Shown: in pieces, positions 1 to 10,141 of the stretch | Layout: each line of letters starts with the position of its first letter | Numbering within the stretch: the first letter of the stretch is position 1 | Source: Diadophis punctatus similis | Taxonomy: Eukaryota; Chordata; Lepidosauria; Squamata; Dipsadidae | Reading direction: 5' to 3' | Assembly (NCBI GenBank): GCA_023053685.1 | Contig: JALIGW010000005.1 | Location: 29,540,480-29,604,479 of the forward strand | DNA: 64,000 bases | Notes under the pieces: model-generated | What the model saw: the letters and a program-made list of their open reading frames with translations, nothing else | Told to the model about the DNA's origin: nothing | The model's database searches: none | Translations under genes and position numbers: made by a program

Positions 1-889
1 AAACAATTTCAGTTTTGCTCTTGTTATTTGTTTGTTTTTAAGCTGGAGTAGGATACTTTCTGCATTGCTTCAGTGCAACATTTTTTATCAGCCCTTCCTG
101 CACGGCTTGGAGACGACATCGCTCGGAGGATTTTCTTATCCGTAATATTTCTGCTTTAAAGGAAGACCAAGAGAAATATTTCAAAAGTTTTATTGTGGTG
201 TGCCTTGAAGCAAACCAATTGCATTTTTCCAACATTAGTGTCCTCTAAATGATGTACTAACTTTCATATTTTTATCCAGTTCAACCCAAGAACCTCTAAT
301 TATACTGGCTACAGAAGAAACCATTTGGCCCCGACTTCTCGCCTTTCCTTTCTTTTTGTAGAAATACTTTCATCCTTGGAAATCACCTTCCTATAAGTTT
401 CCTTATTTCACATTATTTTGTACTTCAGAGTTGTCCAAATAAGGCTGGGAGGAGAAACTGGCAAACCAGCCTAGAAAAACCCAAGCAGAGTCCAAGAACT
501 GAACAAAAGCATCAGGACTGCCTCATTGCTCCTGCAGTGCCCTGACTGGTAGATGTTTTGTTCTTGTTGGGGATATGCTGAAGGGGAATAACAGCATATC
601 AGTCATACCAATCATACCAGCCATACAGTCAGCATGCTTATAACAACTGGCACACTCTCAAATGAAGGCAATGCAACTCAGCAGGAATTTGTAACAGATG
701 CCACAGAAGCAGGACAGCCATTGCCAATGCAGATGTCTCAGCCCTGACTTCATAGCCTTCATTGTGTCTATGGCAGAGTGTAAGTCTGATTTCCATGTTG
801 ACATCTTTTGCAAATCCCTATTCATACGACTAAAAGAGCTGATCATTATAAATTCCCAGTCTGGAAAAGAAATCCAATTGGGTCTGCAA
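1..889. other. No recognisable gene or repeat
   Basis: AT-rich sequence with no supported coding region. Short open frames on both strands overlap each other and look like chance. I see no clear transposon end. Confidence 0.5.
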
Positions 890-1069
890 CAGGGGTGGGT
901 TCCTCCTGGTTCAGACCAGATCACCTGAACCGTTAGCAACCCGCTGGTTATGTAATTTTGGCGTCACGGATCCGGTTCTGTCTGTGCTGGTCTGTGCTCG
1001 CCGCCATCTTTTTTTCTGAATTTTCAGCCGATTTTCCTATGTTTGGAAATGGGACAGACCATCTTAGGT
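890..1069. mobile_element. Fragment of a hAT-like DNA transposon
   Basis: Begins with CAGGGGTGGGTTCCTCC, close to the terminal repeat of the hAT family at 1078-1696. A matching right end was not found, so this is a truncated relative or a diverged neighbour. Confidence 0.35.
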
Positions 1070-1077
1070 CTCCAAAG

Positions 1078-1696
1078 CAGGGGCGGGTTCCTAATTTTTT
1101 TTACTACCACTCTGTGGCCCTGGCTTATTTTGTGGGTGTGGCTTGACAGCCATGTGACCGGGTGGGCGTGGGCCTCGGGAGCTTGGCAGCGGCCGGAGAA
1201 GCAGGGGGACATTGCCCACCCGCAACGCAGCCCCCCGCAGCGGGAGCAGCAAGACCACGAGGCTCCATCCAGCCTGAATGCTTCTCCCCACTTGATGATC
1301 CTAGGCTCCTGCCGCCTGTTCTCCCTCCCCTCAGCAGCTCGAGAAGCCTCGAACATGCGGAAATGCCTGGGATCATCACCGCGCGTTCGTGGCTTCTTGG
1401 ACTGCTGAAGGGAGAGGAATGGAGATAGCTCCTGCTGCCCGTTCTTTCAGCCTCTTACGCGCTCCCTCAGCCATCCTCCCCTGCTTGGACTCACTGTGGG
1501 GTAGGAAGACAGCGCATGCACAGTGCCGGAAGCTCAGCTTCTGGGCATGTGCAGAAGAAAATTTTTTTAAAAAATTATTTTTTAAAAAAATGGCAGCACC
1601 CAGGCACCGGCAACCGACCGTACCGGTACTGTGACATCACCAGCGGGCTGCTACCGGTGCTATAGAGTGGACCGCACTGGTAGGAACCCACCACTG
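1078..1696. mobile_element. Non-autonomous hAT transposon, family A, with 8-bp target duplication
   Basis: The 619-bp element starts CAGGGGCGGGTTCC and ends GGTAGGAACCCACCACTG, imperfect inverted termini. It is flanked by a perfect 8-bp direct repeat CTCCAAAG at 1070-1077 and 1697-1704, the duplication length typical of hAT. The interior is GC-rich and non-coding; overlapping open frames on both strands are by-products of low stop-codon density. The same family in the opposite orientation lies at 50039-50559. It carries a GCGCATGC motif near 1512. Confidence 0.85.
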
Positions 1697-1704
1697 CTCC
1701 AAAG

Positions 1705-2557
1705 ATATTGATTCTTCCATCATCATGGACACCAAAACAGGCTCAATATTATTCTGAAATCATTTTCTAAAAATTGTCAGAAACTTTTCCATGTGCTTTA
1801 AGAGCAGAGCCTAGGTTTCCATGGAATCAGAAGGCTCTCTCTCTCTCTCTCTAATGAGAATCGGAGTAATCTAACTTTGGGGGATTTGTTTACATTTTTT
1901 CACTTCAGATCTGATCAGAGCGGAACAGTAGAAAGCCCAGCATTCAGTTTCATTCTGTTTAATTTGCACTCTAGAGAGATAAGTTAATAACAAAGATTTA
2001 GCAAGGTCGTATTTGCTGATAAATTAAATAAAAAGGAGAAAGGCAATGTTTTCTTGATGTTCCGTCATAAAAATTGCCCTGTTGACCCTGATCAAGCAGT
2101 TCACCTAAGGAAGATGTGGAGGTATTACAAAGCAGTTTTGATAAACGATAGAGCTCTTTTCATCTTAGTTTTGTTGTGCTTGAATCCTTAGGTTATCAGC
2201 TTGCAGCCGAACACAGAGAAGCAATGAGTGATGATTCCTTTGGTGTGAACTGTACAGGAAGAATGAAAAATAAACACTGACACTTGTTTCTTAATAGTTG
2301 CTGGTTTGCAGCAGAAAGTTGTAAATCTATTGGTCCGATTGCTTTTTTCCTCCGTTGGCTCATCCTGTGCCGTTCTTTTTATGTGTAATAATTACTAACA
2401 TCTGCTTTCTGATCTCGGACTGAGTGGAATTGCAGAAGCACTTTCTATTCAGAAGAATCGCAACAGCTGTTTTATTTAGCCTTGGGCAGCACTTCCTGTT
2501 CAGTCTACAGCTGTCTTCCTGTGTCCAATTTTGGTTTGAGACTTTCTATCTATCTAA

Positions 2558-2560
<3 letters not shown>
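1705..2560. other. No recognisable gene or repeat
   Basis: AT-rich unique-looking sequence, apart from a short CT run near 1832-1851. No supported coding region. Confidence 0.5.

Positions 2561-2634
<74 letters not shown>
2561..2634 (+). repeat. (TC)n microsatellite
   Basis: About 37 uninterrupted TC units. The serine-leucine open frames across it are translated repeat, not genes. Confidence 0.97.
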
Positions 2635-2638
<4 letters not shown>

Positions 2639-3189
2639 TTCTTTCAAAACCTTTTGCATTACAACAGGAAAGGAAAGAAAATAACTAACCCAGATTCTGT
2701 TGAATATAATTTCCAGTGGAGGATAGTAGCAATCACTTGAATGTATAGGAAAATTCCCAGATCACATTTCCAGCAATAATAAGTAATACTCTAACCATAT
2801 AAAGTAATAATACATCATATATATTTGCACAAATTGCTAAACTATATTAATTTTAATCTTGTTTTCTCTTAATGTTTTATAAATCCAGCCTGTTTGGTTT
2901 CCTTATAGTGCAATGTATATTGCAAATCTAGAAGCTTACCCATTGGTTTGAAAGAAGGCATTGTGGATTGTGATCATGAAATGATCACTTTTCTGAATGA
3001 AGTTTACAGGGATGCAGCTCCACAGAGGCAATAACAGGTCTGTAATTTGGATTAGAAGATCATTATAATCACATGGAGGGAGCAATTGATAGGGACGATG
3101 GCTTCAAGTGTAATTCTAAATTGATGGTGCACAGAAGCAAAATGCTTGGGAGAGGAATAAGTAAAAAGGCAAAGCTAAACAATGGGTAT
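2635..3189. other. No recognisable gene or repeat
   Basis: AT-rich sequence without a supported feature. Confidence 0.5.
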
Positions 3190-3660
3190 TTAAATAATAA
3201 TTATTAAAAAATTAAAAATGAATACAAATCAATGCAAAGTAAGGAAAGAAGGAAGGAAAAAATGAATAAATAAATAAGAAAGCTAAAAATACAAAGGAGA
3301 AAGTAAAGGTAAAAGAGAAATAGAAAAAAAAAGGAAAAAAAGATATAAAGCTGCTTCCAATCTTCTTCGCAGCAGTTATAAATGCAATTTTAAATTTACC
3401 TTGTTTTTTAAAAGTTACATAATGACTCTCTTTACATAATCTATCCTGTCTAATTATCAAAAACATAAATCGTAAGTTCATTTTCCCACCCCCGTGTTTT
3501 TATGCAATAAGTCCAGAGGGGGTTTTCCAGTCAGGAGTAAACTGCCTGTCTTTTGTCTTTTTTCTAATTGTAAATCCAAAGAGTTCTTTGACAACTGGTC
3601 AACTCTTCCCAATGGAGAAAGTATTGGGAAGATTTGAAAAAGACAACTTAATGCAGACAA
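3190..3660 (-). mobile_element. L1-like LINE 3' end, degraded
   Basis: Read on the - strand, a decayed coding-like stretch (around 3480-3660) leads into an A-rich 3' region. The order and wording match the segment at 14821-15300: both contain a stretch like TTTTCCAGTCA (+ strand) and a preceding CATAAATC(G/A)(T/C)AAGTTC. Two related copies in one window show that this is an interspersed repeat. Assignment to L1 rests on its resemblance to squamate L1 3' ends and is not certain. Confidence 0.45.
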
Positions 3661-4552
3661 ACAGAAACAGTTTGCTCTGCTCTCCTTGAGCGACAGATTG
3701 CAAGGAGCAGCTGGGAGTTTTCCCAAAGCACCAAATTTTTAAAGTTAATGACAAAAATTAGTTTCACTTCTTTAATGTCCTAATGTGTACTAAGCTGAAA
3801 AACAGGGCTTCTTCTTACATTAATTCCCGTTGATGTTAATTCCTGTGAATCAGATTTTTCTTTGTCCTCTTAAAAGACTTGCCATCTAGTTAAGCCTTTC
3901 CTTTAGCTTTTCCTTAAGCCTGCACCGAGATGCAGTTTCCATGCTCCAAGCTTGCATTTGGATTCTGGAGAGAAAGCAAAATAATAATCTCCCTTCTCTT
4001 CCCGCTATCCACAACCTGACTATATTTAGCTGGTATGGTTCTTTAGAAAAATAAAAGAGACATCAATTTAGCAATTCATATACTGTAAATATACAGCCAA
4101 ACTCACTGCCAGGAAATATTGGTATAGTTAAGTTAATATGTTTCCAAGAAATCTTATGCATGTTGTCTCAGAAATAAGGTTCCCCACTCCTTATTATTCC
4201 ATGGTGTTTACCCCAAGTACCGTAAGTGGGTTGGCTTGCAAGTTTGACTGGTATGAGAGCAAATGAAGAGAATGTGCCCTATATTTTTCTCCTTATTTTG
4301 CCTGATGTAAAAGAATGATTGGCTTTTGAAAGAAAGTTCTCAAAATTATACATGGGAAAGACCTGAATTATTTCCAAAGGGAGAGGGACTAAGCATTGTA
4401 CCTACAGTCCTGTGTAAAATGTTTCAAGAGTACAGAGGATGTCTGAGTAAGATCTCTACTCTGCTGAATGAAAATAAAGCATACCAAAAGACATGCAAAG
4501 CAGAGAAGAGAATACCGATAAAAGAGAATATTTGTAACTTGGGGTAATAATG
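3661..4552. other. No recognisable gene or repeat
   Basis: AT-rich sequence with no supported coding region or transposon end. Confidence 0.5.
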
Positions 4553-4656
4553 AGGAGTCCCTGGTGCTCTCTGAGCTTGGTTGCCTTCTTGCAGACATTT
4601 CATTACCCAGGCTAGGTAACATCATCAGTGCTAGTAATGAGTGGGGTTTGCTCTCA
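4553..4656 (-). mobile_element. Penelope-like retroelement fragment (terminal region)
   Basis: A roughly 100-bp fragment whose - strand carries both conserved boxes of a hammerhead ribozyme (see 4594-4628). Penelope-like elements are known to carry hammerhead motifs in their terminal repeats. Only this end is present; no reverse transcriptase or GIY-YIG sequence is visible nearby. Confidence 0.45.
4594..4628 (-). ncRNA. Hammerhead-ribozyme-like core, partly decayed
   Basis: On the - strand, CTGATGA (4622-4628) is followed by a 6-bp stem GTTACC/GGTAAT with a 7-nt loop, then GAAA (4598-4601), then TGTC. This is the order CUGAUGA, stem II, GAAA, stem III, cleavage triplet. The A(C/T)GTC after GAAA would be the palindrome ACGT if the T is a decayed CpG; such a palindrome would allow stem III to form between two molecules. 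Stem I is only about 3 bp (GCA/TGC). One unpaired T lies between CTGATGA and stem II. Activity is unproven. Confidence 0.45.
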
Positions 4657-4684
4657 ATTTAGAGAGGAGAATGCACTTTAATTA

Positions 4685-5076
4685 CCATATTTTTTGGAGT
4701 ATAAGACACACCTTAGTTTTTGGGGAGGAAAATAAGAAAAAAAAATTCTGCCTCTGTCTACCAGCATCCATGACTAGCGTTTGGGAGGAAAGCTCCATTT
4801 GGGAGGGGCTGCTTTTGCAACCTCCAAAAGCTCCATTTGGGAGGGGCTGCCTTTGCAACCTCCAAAAGCTCCGTTTGGGAGGGGCTGCCTTTGCAACCTC
4901 CAAAAGCTTTTTTGGAGTGATGGTCTGTGGCAATCCCTGCAACCTGGAACAGGTATAAAACGTGACGCGCGGAGGCTGAAGAGTGGACAGGGCTACATTC
5001 AGTGTATAAGATGCACCCAAATTTTCACTCTCTTTTGAAGGGTAAAAAGGTGCGTCTTATACTCCGAAAAATATGG
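4685..5076. mobile_element. TA-flanked MITE (Tc1/mariner-like), 392 bp
   Basis: Inverted termini of about 28 bp: left starts CCATATTTTTTGGAGTATAA, right ends with its near-complement TATACTCCGAAAAATATGG. The left flank is TA, the right flank CA, which fits a decayed TA duplication. The interior is non-coding and holds a triplicated 38-bp unit. A right-end relative is at 34380-34568. Confidence 0.7.
4792..4905 (+). repeat. 38-bp minisatellite, 3 units, inside a MITE
   Basis: Three consecutive 38-bp units beginning GCTCC(A/G)TTTGGGAGGGGC and ending CAACCTCCAAAA, with one or two differences between units. Confidence 0.9.
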
Positions 5077-6865
5077 CAAATAGCAGCAGTACAGTAGTAG
5101 TAAAAAGCAAATGTTTCCATTTATCTTGCTTGTTCAAATATAAGAAATGTGCCCATTGTGTTTTGGACACATTGCTCAACTTAATTAACTTCTAGTGATC
5201 TAAAACAAGACAGGATCAAATCCATGTAACTAGAGAAATGTTATTCCTCCTATATCTTGTGAAAAAATCTAAGCTATGAAGATTCAAAATATTGTCATGT
5301 GAAAGAAGGATAGGAAAACAAGAACCCTTCAATACAAAATAGCCTGTCATTTGTGTTTACTGAACAGTCCAGCTTATTCTTGCTCACACTGTCCTCCTCG
5401 CTTGGGGGCCTGTCATATTTCCATGTATCAGGAAATATGTCTGGCTTTCTTTTGGATAAATATGAGCTTTCTGTGAAGTATGTTTTGATCCTGAAGTTTT
5501 AAATTCCTGTTTCTAATGGCTATTTAAAATATCAACCTTAGGACATTTCCCCCAAGATAATCTTGTCCAAAAGATTTACATCCATACCCCTTTTATTATT
5601 GTTCTGTATTTTATATTTTGTACTCTGATGTGACCTAATGGCTAATCAATCAAGTACTACTATCTTACTACTTTATGGTAGTTTATTTGAAAGTATGTTT
5701 TTTTAAACTAAATAGAATTTGAGCATAAACGAAGTTAGTTGGATTAACACTGAAATTATATGCATATCTATCAAGAAATAAGTCCTTTTATATTCCCAGA
5801 TAAATCAATTTAGAATTTAGCTTTCATTCTCACTGATTTTCCTCACACAAAAAGAGAATAATTTACTCTTATGTTGTATAGGGCAACATTTAAGCAATTG
5901 GATACCAGTTCTGTGTCCTGGCTCTTTGGACAGCCACAGCAGATTCTCCAATGATGTCATGGGCTTGGGGACCAAGACAGGAATGCTACTGGCAAGTTTC
6001 TGGGAGATAACCTGCTTCCATTCTCTTCCTTAGCACGCACACACACATGTGCACACACACACTTCCATCACAATTGTTGACAAAACTGGGAATGCTGAAG
6101 AAGACACCAATGGAGATCTTGGGGGGCCACATGCAATTTGACAGATGCTCACTCTCATTCTGTGGGGACAAGAATGAACACACTAATTTTGCTTACCCTG
6201 ATATTATTCTTGCTGCTGTCCACAATTAGAGGGTTCTGTGCAATAGGGAGCCTCTTCTGTTTATGAAGAGTCAATAGATTTAAGAGCTCGGAAACATCAA
6301 AAACACCTCTATATGTATTTGTGGAGATCAAAGAGAATAAAAGCGAAACCAGTATACTCAACTGTGATCTCCCTTCTTTCCTCTTCTTCCCTCTCACCTC
6401 AAAACATGGCTAATGTGGTGTCATCATGTCACCATTAGCTGAAAGTGCAGAGAAGGCATAAATCGTTTAAGAGTAACTTATTTCTCATCTGTGCTTTCAA
6501 CTAACAGTGCCATGAAGATACTCCACTAGCCATTTGTAGAGATCATGTCGCTGTGATGCACCATTTGCTCATCCACAGTCTACTGCAGAAGCAATGTAAA
6601 TTTCTCCTTAATTGTTCAGTTTTAAAGTAATATTTTTTTATGATTCCTTAGCCAAATCATGGGATGTGAATTACCTACAATGCTTCATTCATGTTCTTGG
6701 TGTCAATGACTGGCTTCTTCTAAGCTTCTATTGGCTGTTGGGGCTACTACAGGCATGCCCTGTACCATCTGGGTGATATTGACTGCGGCCAAACACTGCC
6801 CATTTAACGTTCATGGAATGTTTGGAACCTTGGGAACCTTATTGACAAAAGTTATGTCACTTTCC
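5077..6865. other. No recognisable gene or repeat
   Basis: Long AT-rich stretch. It contains a short (CA)n run at about 6031-6062. No open frame shows a recognisable family or a convincing length. Confidence 0.5.
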
Positions 6866-7139
6866 TGAGGGTAGAACAAGAAGCAATGGGTGCAAACTAC
6901 TGTAATCAAGGAGAGAAGCAACTTAGAACTAAGGAGAAATTTCCTGACAGTTAGAACAATTAATCAGTGGAACAGCTTGCCTCCAAAAATTGTGAATGCT
7001 CCAACACTGGAAGTTTTTAAGAAGATGTTGGATAACCATTTGTCTGAAGTGGTGTAGGGTTTCCTGCCTAAGCAGGGGGTTGGACTAGAAGACCTCCAAA
7101 GACCTCCCTTCCAACTCTGTTATTCTATTCTATTCTATT
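6866..7139 (+). mobile_element. CR1 LINE 3' end
   Basis: Matches the end of CR1 ORF2 and 3' tail: residues like LRTKEKFPDS..NQWNSLP..V.APTL..FKKMLDNHLSEVV, then a 3' tail of the form GGTTGGACTAGAAGACCTCC, ending in ATTCT repeats at 7120-7139. The same protein end is encoded on the - strand at 8151-8519. Strongly 5'-truncated, as is usual for CR1. Confidence 0.85.
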
Positions 7140-7150
7140 CCTCTTCTAGG

Positions 7151-7396
7151 TCCCAAAGGTGCTTTTTCAGGAGGCAACTGGACTTTGTTTTTTCTTTTGA
7201 AGACGTTTCGCTTCTCATCCAAGAAGCTTCTTGAGCTCTGACAGGATAGTGGGGAATGGAAGCTCCTGTCAGAGCTGAAGAAGCTTCTTGGATGAGAAGT
7301 GAAACATCTTCAAAAGGAAAAACAAAGTCCAGTTGCCTCCTGAAAAAGCACCTTTGGGACAACCATGACCTGGATGACAGAATCTCTACAGACTTT
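7151..7396. mobile_element. Palindromic Penelope-like insertion with 11-bp target duplication
   Basis: Two near-perfect inverted arms of about 82 bp (7151-7232 and 7279-7361) face each other across a 46-bp spacer. The element is flanked by an exact 11-bp direct repeat CCTCTTCTAGG at 7140-7150 and 7397-7407, placed in the terminal repeat of the CR1 copy at 6866-7139. The arms contain GGATGAGAAGCGAAACGTC on the - strand of the left arm, which shares GATGAG, CGAAAC and GTC with hammerhead cores, but the first box is imperfect. A single arm recurs at 58076-58170. Inverted arms, a long target duplication and hammerhead-like boxes suggest a Penelope-like element; no coding part remains. Confidence 0.5.
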
Positions 7397-7407
7397 CCTC
7401 TTCTAGG

Positions 7408-8075
7408 CAATTTTTGGGCATTGGTGTTTACAATTTACTGACATGGAACACTTCTCACTGGTGACCTACCAGTCAGGCAAAAGCCTCCATCCCAGGTCCT
7501 CACCCACACTTGCCCTGGCACATCTTGCCACACTTCAACAAAAGCACTTAGAAGCTGACATTACATAGGATAGGGGGGAAAAACAAGTCAATTTACCAAC
7601 TACTGCTCTTACATTGTGCTGCAATAAAGCTGTACAAACAGATTACTTTTGTGCCTCAGTATTGACGCACATTAGAGCTCGGCCATCAAAGCAGCACAAT
7701 TGTGATGTCATATTTTTCTGCTGACTCAAGGACTGGAAGAATGCACATTATTGTGGGCATGAGAAAGCATCTTAGCCTGAGACAGCTGGGTGAAATTGAG
7801 AGTGAAATGCCAGCAGATGAACAGAGGATAGTCCTGGTGGTTATCACTGGATTTCTGCCATTATTAGTCATATTTTTCTCCCTGAGTTCTACTTTAAGCC
7901 TGCACAGCTCAAAAGGGAACAAAATTGGTCAGGAAAATAAACCTTGATTAAAATTCAATCAAGTAATTAAAATCAACAATTCTGTACTTTTGACTTCTAA
8001 CTAGTTGTTTTTGTAAAATCACATAAAACCCATTCCTATATCTTTCAAGTAGCATCTTTGAAGTTTTTGAATGTT
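7408..8075. other. No recognisable gene or repeat
   Basis: Overlapping open frames of about 80 codons on both strands at 7686-7947 show no recognisable family and are probably chance. Confidence 0.5.
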
Positions 8076-8830
8076 ATAATAATAATAATAACAGAGTTGG
8101 AAGGGACCTTGGAGGTCTTCTAGTCCAACCCCCTGCTTAGGCAGGAAACCCTACACTACTTCAGACAAATGGTTATCCAACATCTTCTTAAAAATGTCCA
8201 GTGTTGGAGCATTCACAACTTCTGGAGGCAAGCTGTTCCACTGATTAATTGTTCTAACTGTCAGGAAATTTCTCCTTAGTTCTAAGTTGCTTCTCTCCTT
8301 GTTTAGTTTCCACCCATTGCTTCTTGTTCTACCCTCAGGTGCTTTGGAGAATAGTTTGACTCCCTCTTCTTTGTGGCAAACCCTGAGATATTGGAACACT
8401 GCTATCTTATCTCCCCTAGTCCTTCTTTTCATTAAGCTAGACATACCCAGTTTCTGCAACCGTTCTTCATATGTTTTAGCCTCCAGTCCCCTAATCATCT
8501 GTGTTGCTCTTCTCTGCACTCTTTCTAGAGTCTCAACATCCTTTTTACATCATGGCGACCAAAACTGAATGCAGTATTCCAAGTGTGGGCTTACCAAGGC
8601 ATTATAAAGTGGTATTAACACTTCACGTGATCTTGATTCTATCCCTCTTAACTCTGTTAATGCAGCCTAGAACTGTGTTGGCTTTCTTTGGCAGCTGCTG
8701 CACACTGCTGTCTCATATTGAAATGGTTGTCCACTAGGACTCCAAGGTCCCTCTCACAGTTACTACTGTTGAGCAAGGTACCACATATACTATAAGTTTG
8801 TTTTCTTTTTCCTGAACATGTTATGATCCT
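8076..8830 (-). mobile_element. CR1 LINE 3' portion
   Basis: On the - strand the copy runs from about 8830 to a 3' end at 8086 with GGGGGTTGGACTAGAAGACC, followed on the + strand side by (ATA)n. It includes the end of ORF2 (8151-8519) and an upstream part that is decayed. Longer than the copy at 6866-7139. Confidence 0.85.
8151..8519 (-). pseudogene. CR1 ORF2 C-terminal fragment (122 codons open)
   Basis: An open - strand stretch with the signature of the CR1 ORF2 C-terminus: RRATQMIRGLE, then YEERLQKLGMSSL.KRR.RGD.IAVFQYL, then NQWNSLPPEVVNAPTL..FKKMLDNHLSEVV, ending at the normal C-terminus of the protein. The endonuclease and reverse transcriptase are missing because of 5' truncation. This is a retrotransposon remnant and has no independent function that I can see. 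Confidence 0.85.
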
Positions 8831-9233
8831 GAAATTTGGGGGGGGAGATGTGGCTTTGTGTCAGCATGATTCTCTGATCAAAGACCATGTTGGTGCCACT
8901 AAATTTGGAAGACCTCTTTGAGAAATATTACCTCCCCCTCCACCGGACTACTGCTAACTTGGCCCTTGTTTTCAACACAGTGTGCAAAGCATCAGAATTT
9001 TCCTTTCCACTGAATGCATTGCATATGTTGTATAATACAGTTGTGTAGCTTTTGTGTTATTTTTGTGTAAAGTGTGATAGTTGGTTTTTGAGCTCTCTGT
9101 GACTCTGTGAGGTTCCTGCTTGTTGGACCCCAGTCACATCCTGAAAAGACTGTACATTGTTGGGTGAAAACAGAGATCCCTTCCGTTAACACTAGTCCTT
9201 TTTCTTTTGCAGTAGTAGCCTTTAACAGGAAGG
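8831..9233. other. No supported gene; possible 5' part of a hAT element
   Basis: Contains a G8 run near 8838-8845 and, at about 9199-9212, a pyrimidine-rich stretch ending in CAG that resembles a 3' splice site, 22 bp upstream of the transposase start at 9234. No inverted terminus matching the right end at 10141 was found. Confidence 0.4.
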
Positions 9234-9683
9234 ATGAAAAGGCAACAGACTTTGGGCAGTTTCTTCGCCAAGAAACCAAAACTGGCACAACAACCATCAG
9301 AATTGGCCTTAGAAGATCCAAACCCATCCCAAGCACTACAAGCACCACCATTTCCACCACTTGAACTTGGAGAAAGCAGCAAGTCAAGTATTGAGTCACC
9401 CGAGTCCGCTTGACTTTGCAACAGCTGAGAAACTTTCAAGAGAAGTATGAACATCATATGTTCAGAGGGCAGAAGTCACCTAACCATTTCTAATTTAACC
9501 AACCTCATAACTATCAGTGTTATTGGCCTACCTCTTCCAAAATGGGACCCTATTCCTGCAGTGAAAAAGTGGTTAAGAGCACACCATCACACAGCCGATG
9601 ATCCGAGAATCAAGAAAAGTGGAAGTGAGGAGAATGCCAATGAAAAAACGATGTGGAAACATCTTAAAGTTAAAGACTACTAA
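9234..9683 (+). pseudogene. hAT transposase relic: N- and C-termini with the middle deleted
   Basis: An ATG at 9234 opens a 59-codon frame beginning MKRQQTLGSFFAKKPK, like the N-terminus of hAT transposases of the TTF/ZMYM-related type, stopped at 9411. In the same frame, 9447-9683 encodes 78 residues: LTNLITISVIGLPL, then WDPIPAVKKWLRAHHHTADD, then a basic tail MWKHLKVKDY. This resembles the C-terminal end of those proteins. The whole catalytic centre and zinc-finger region are absent, so this is an internal-deletion derivative, not a working transposase. The family call is from residue patterns that I recognise, not from a search. Confidence 0.5.
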
Positions 9684-9924
9684 CACTTTTATGTAAGTAT
9701 TTGTGTACTTCTTTTATTGTTTTGTGTACTTCTTTTATTCTTATTTAAGTATTAAATGCTTAAATTTGTATATCGTGGTGTATGTTCCTTTTTGTTATTA
9801 TCTATAATAACAACTATTATCATTGGTGCAAAGAAGTGAGGTCGAGGACACTTTTATTGCTCTTATGTAAGTATTTGTGTACCTCTTTTATTGTTTTGTT
9901 TATTCTTATTTAAGTATTAAATGC
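9684..9924 (+). repeat. Imperfect direct duplication of about 75 bp
   Basis: CTTTTATGTAAGTATTTGTG followed by TTTTATTGTTTTGT and TTCTTATTTAAGTATTAAAT occurs at about 9687-9760 and again at about 9860-9922, downstream of the transposase relic. Confidence 0.75.
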
Positions 9925-9998
9925 ACAAAATAATTGGTATATCTTCTTTTTGTAGGTCATAAGGGCAAAGACGTGATGTCTACTTGGCCACGCCCGTC

Positions 9999-10092
9999 CA
10001 CCCAGTCACATGACCACCAAGCCATGCCCACCTGGTCACATGACCACCAAGCCATGCCCACCCGGTCACATGACCACCAAGCCACGCCCACC
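9999..10092 (+). repeat. 30-bp minisatellite, about 3 units
   Basis: Repeats of CC(A/C/T)(C/G)GTCACATGACCACC followed by AAGCCATGCC. It lies in the right-hand part of the hAT element. Confidence 0.85.
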
Positions 10093-10141
10093 AAGCCACG
10101 CCCACAGAACAGGTAGGGAAAATTTTTGAATTTCACCACTG

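Larger units (their letters stand above)
9234..10141 (+). mobile_element. Right-hand part of a hAT element carrying the transposase relic
   Basis: The right end reads GAATTTCACCACTG (ending 10141), like the right end of the complete MITE at 63047-63280 (GGATTTCACCACTG). Both also share subterminal CCACGCCCACCAAGCCACGC blocks. The left terminus could not be identified, so the full extent and target duplication are unknown. Confidence 0.5.

Noticed and set aside
1024..1428. Several overlapping frames of 62-121 codons on both strands
   Set aside because: They sit in the GC-rich hAT element 1078-1696 and are not conserved in its relative at 50039-50559.
9199..9233. Host gene exon after the splice-acceptor-like sequence
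   Set aside because: The frame that follows looks like a hAT transposase N-terminus and stops after 59 codons; no host family is recognisable.
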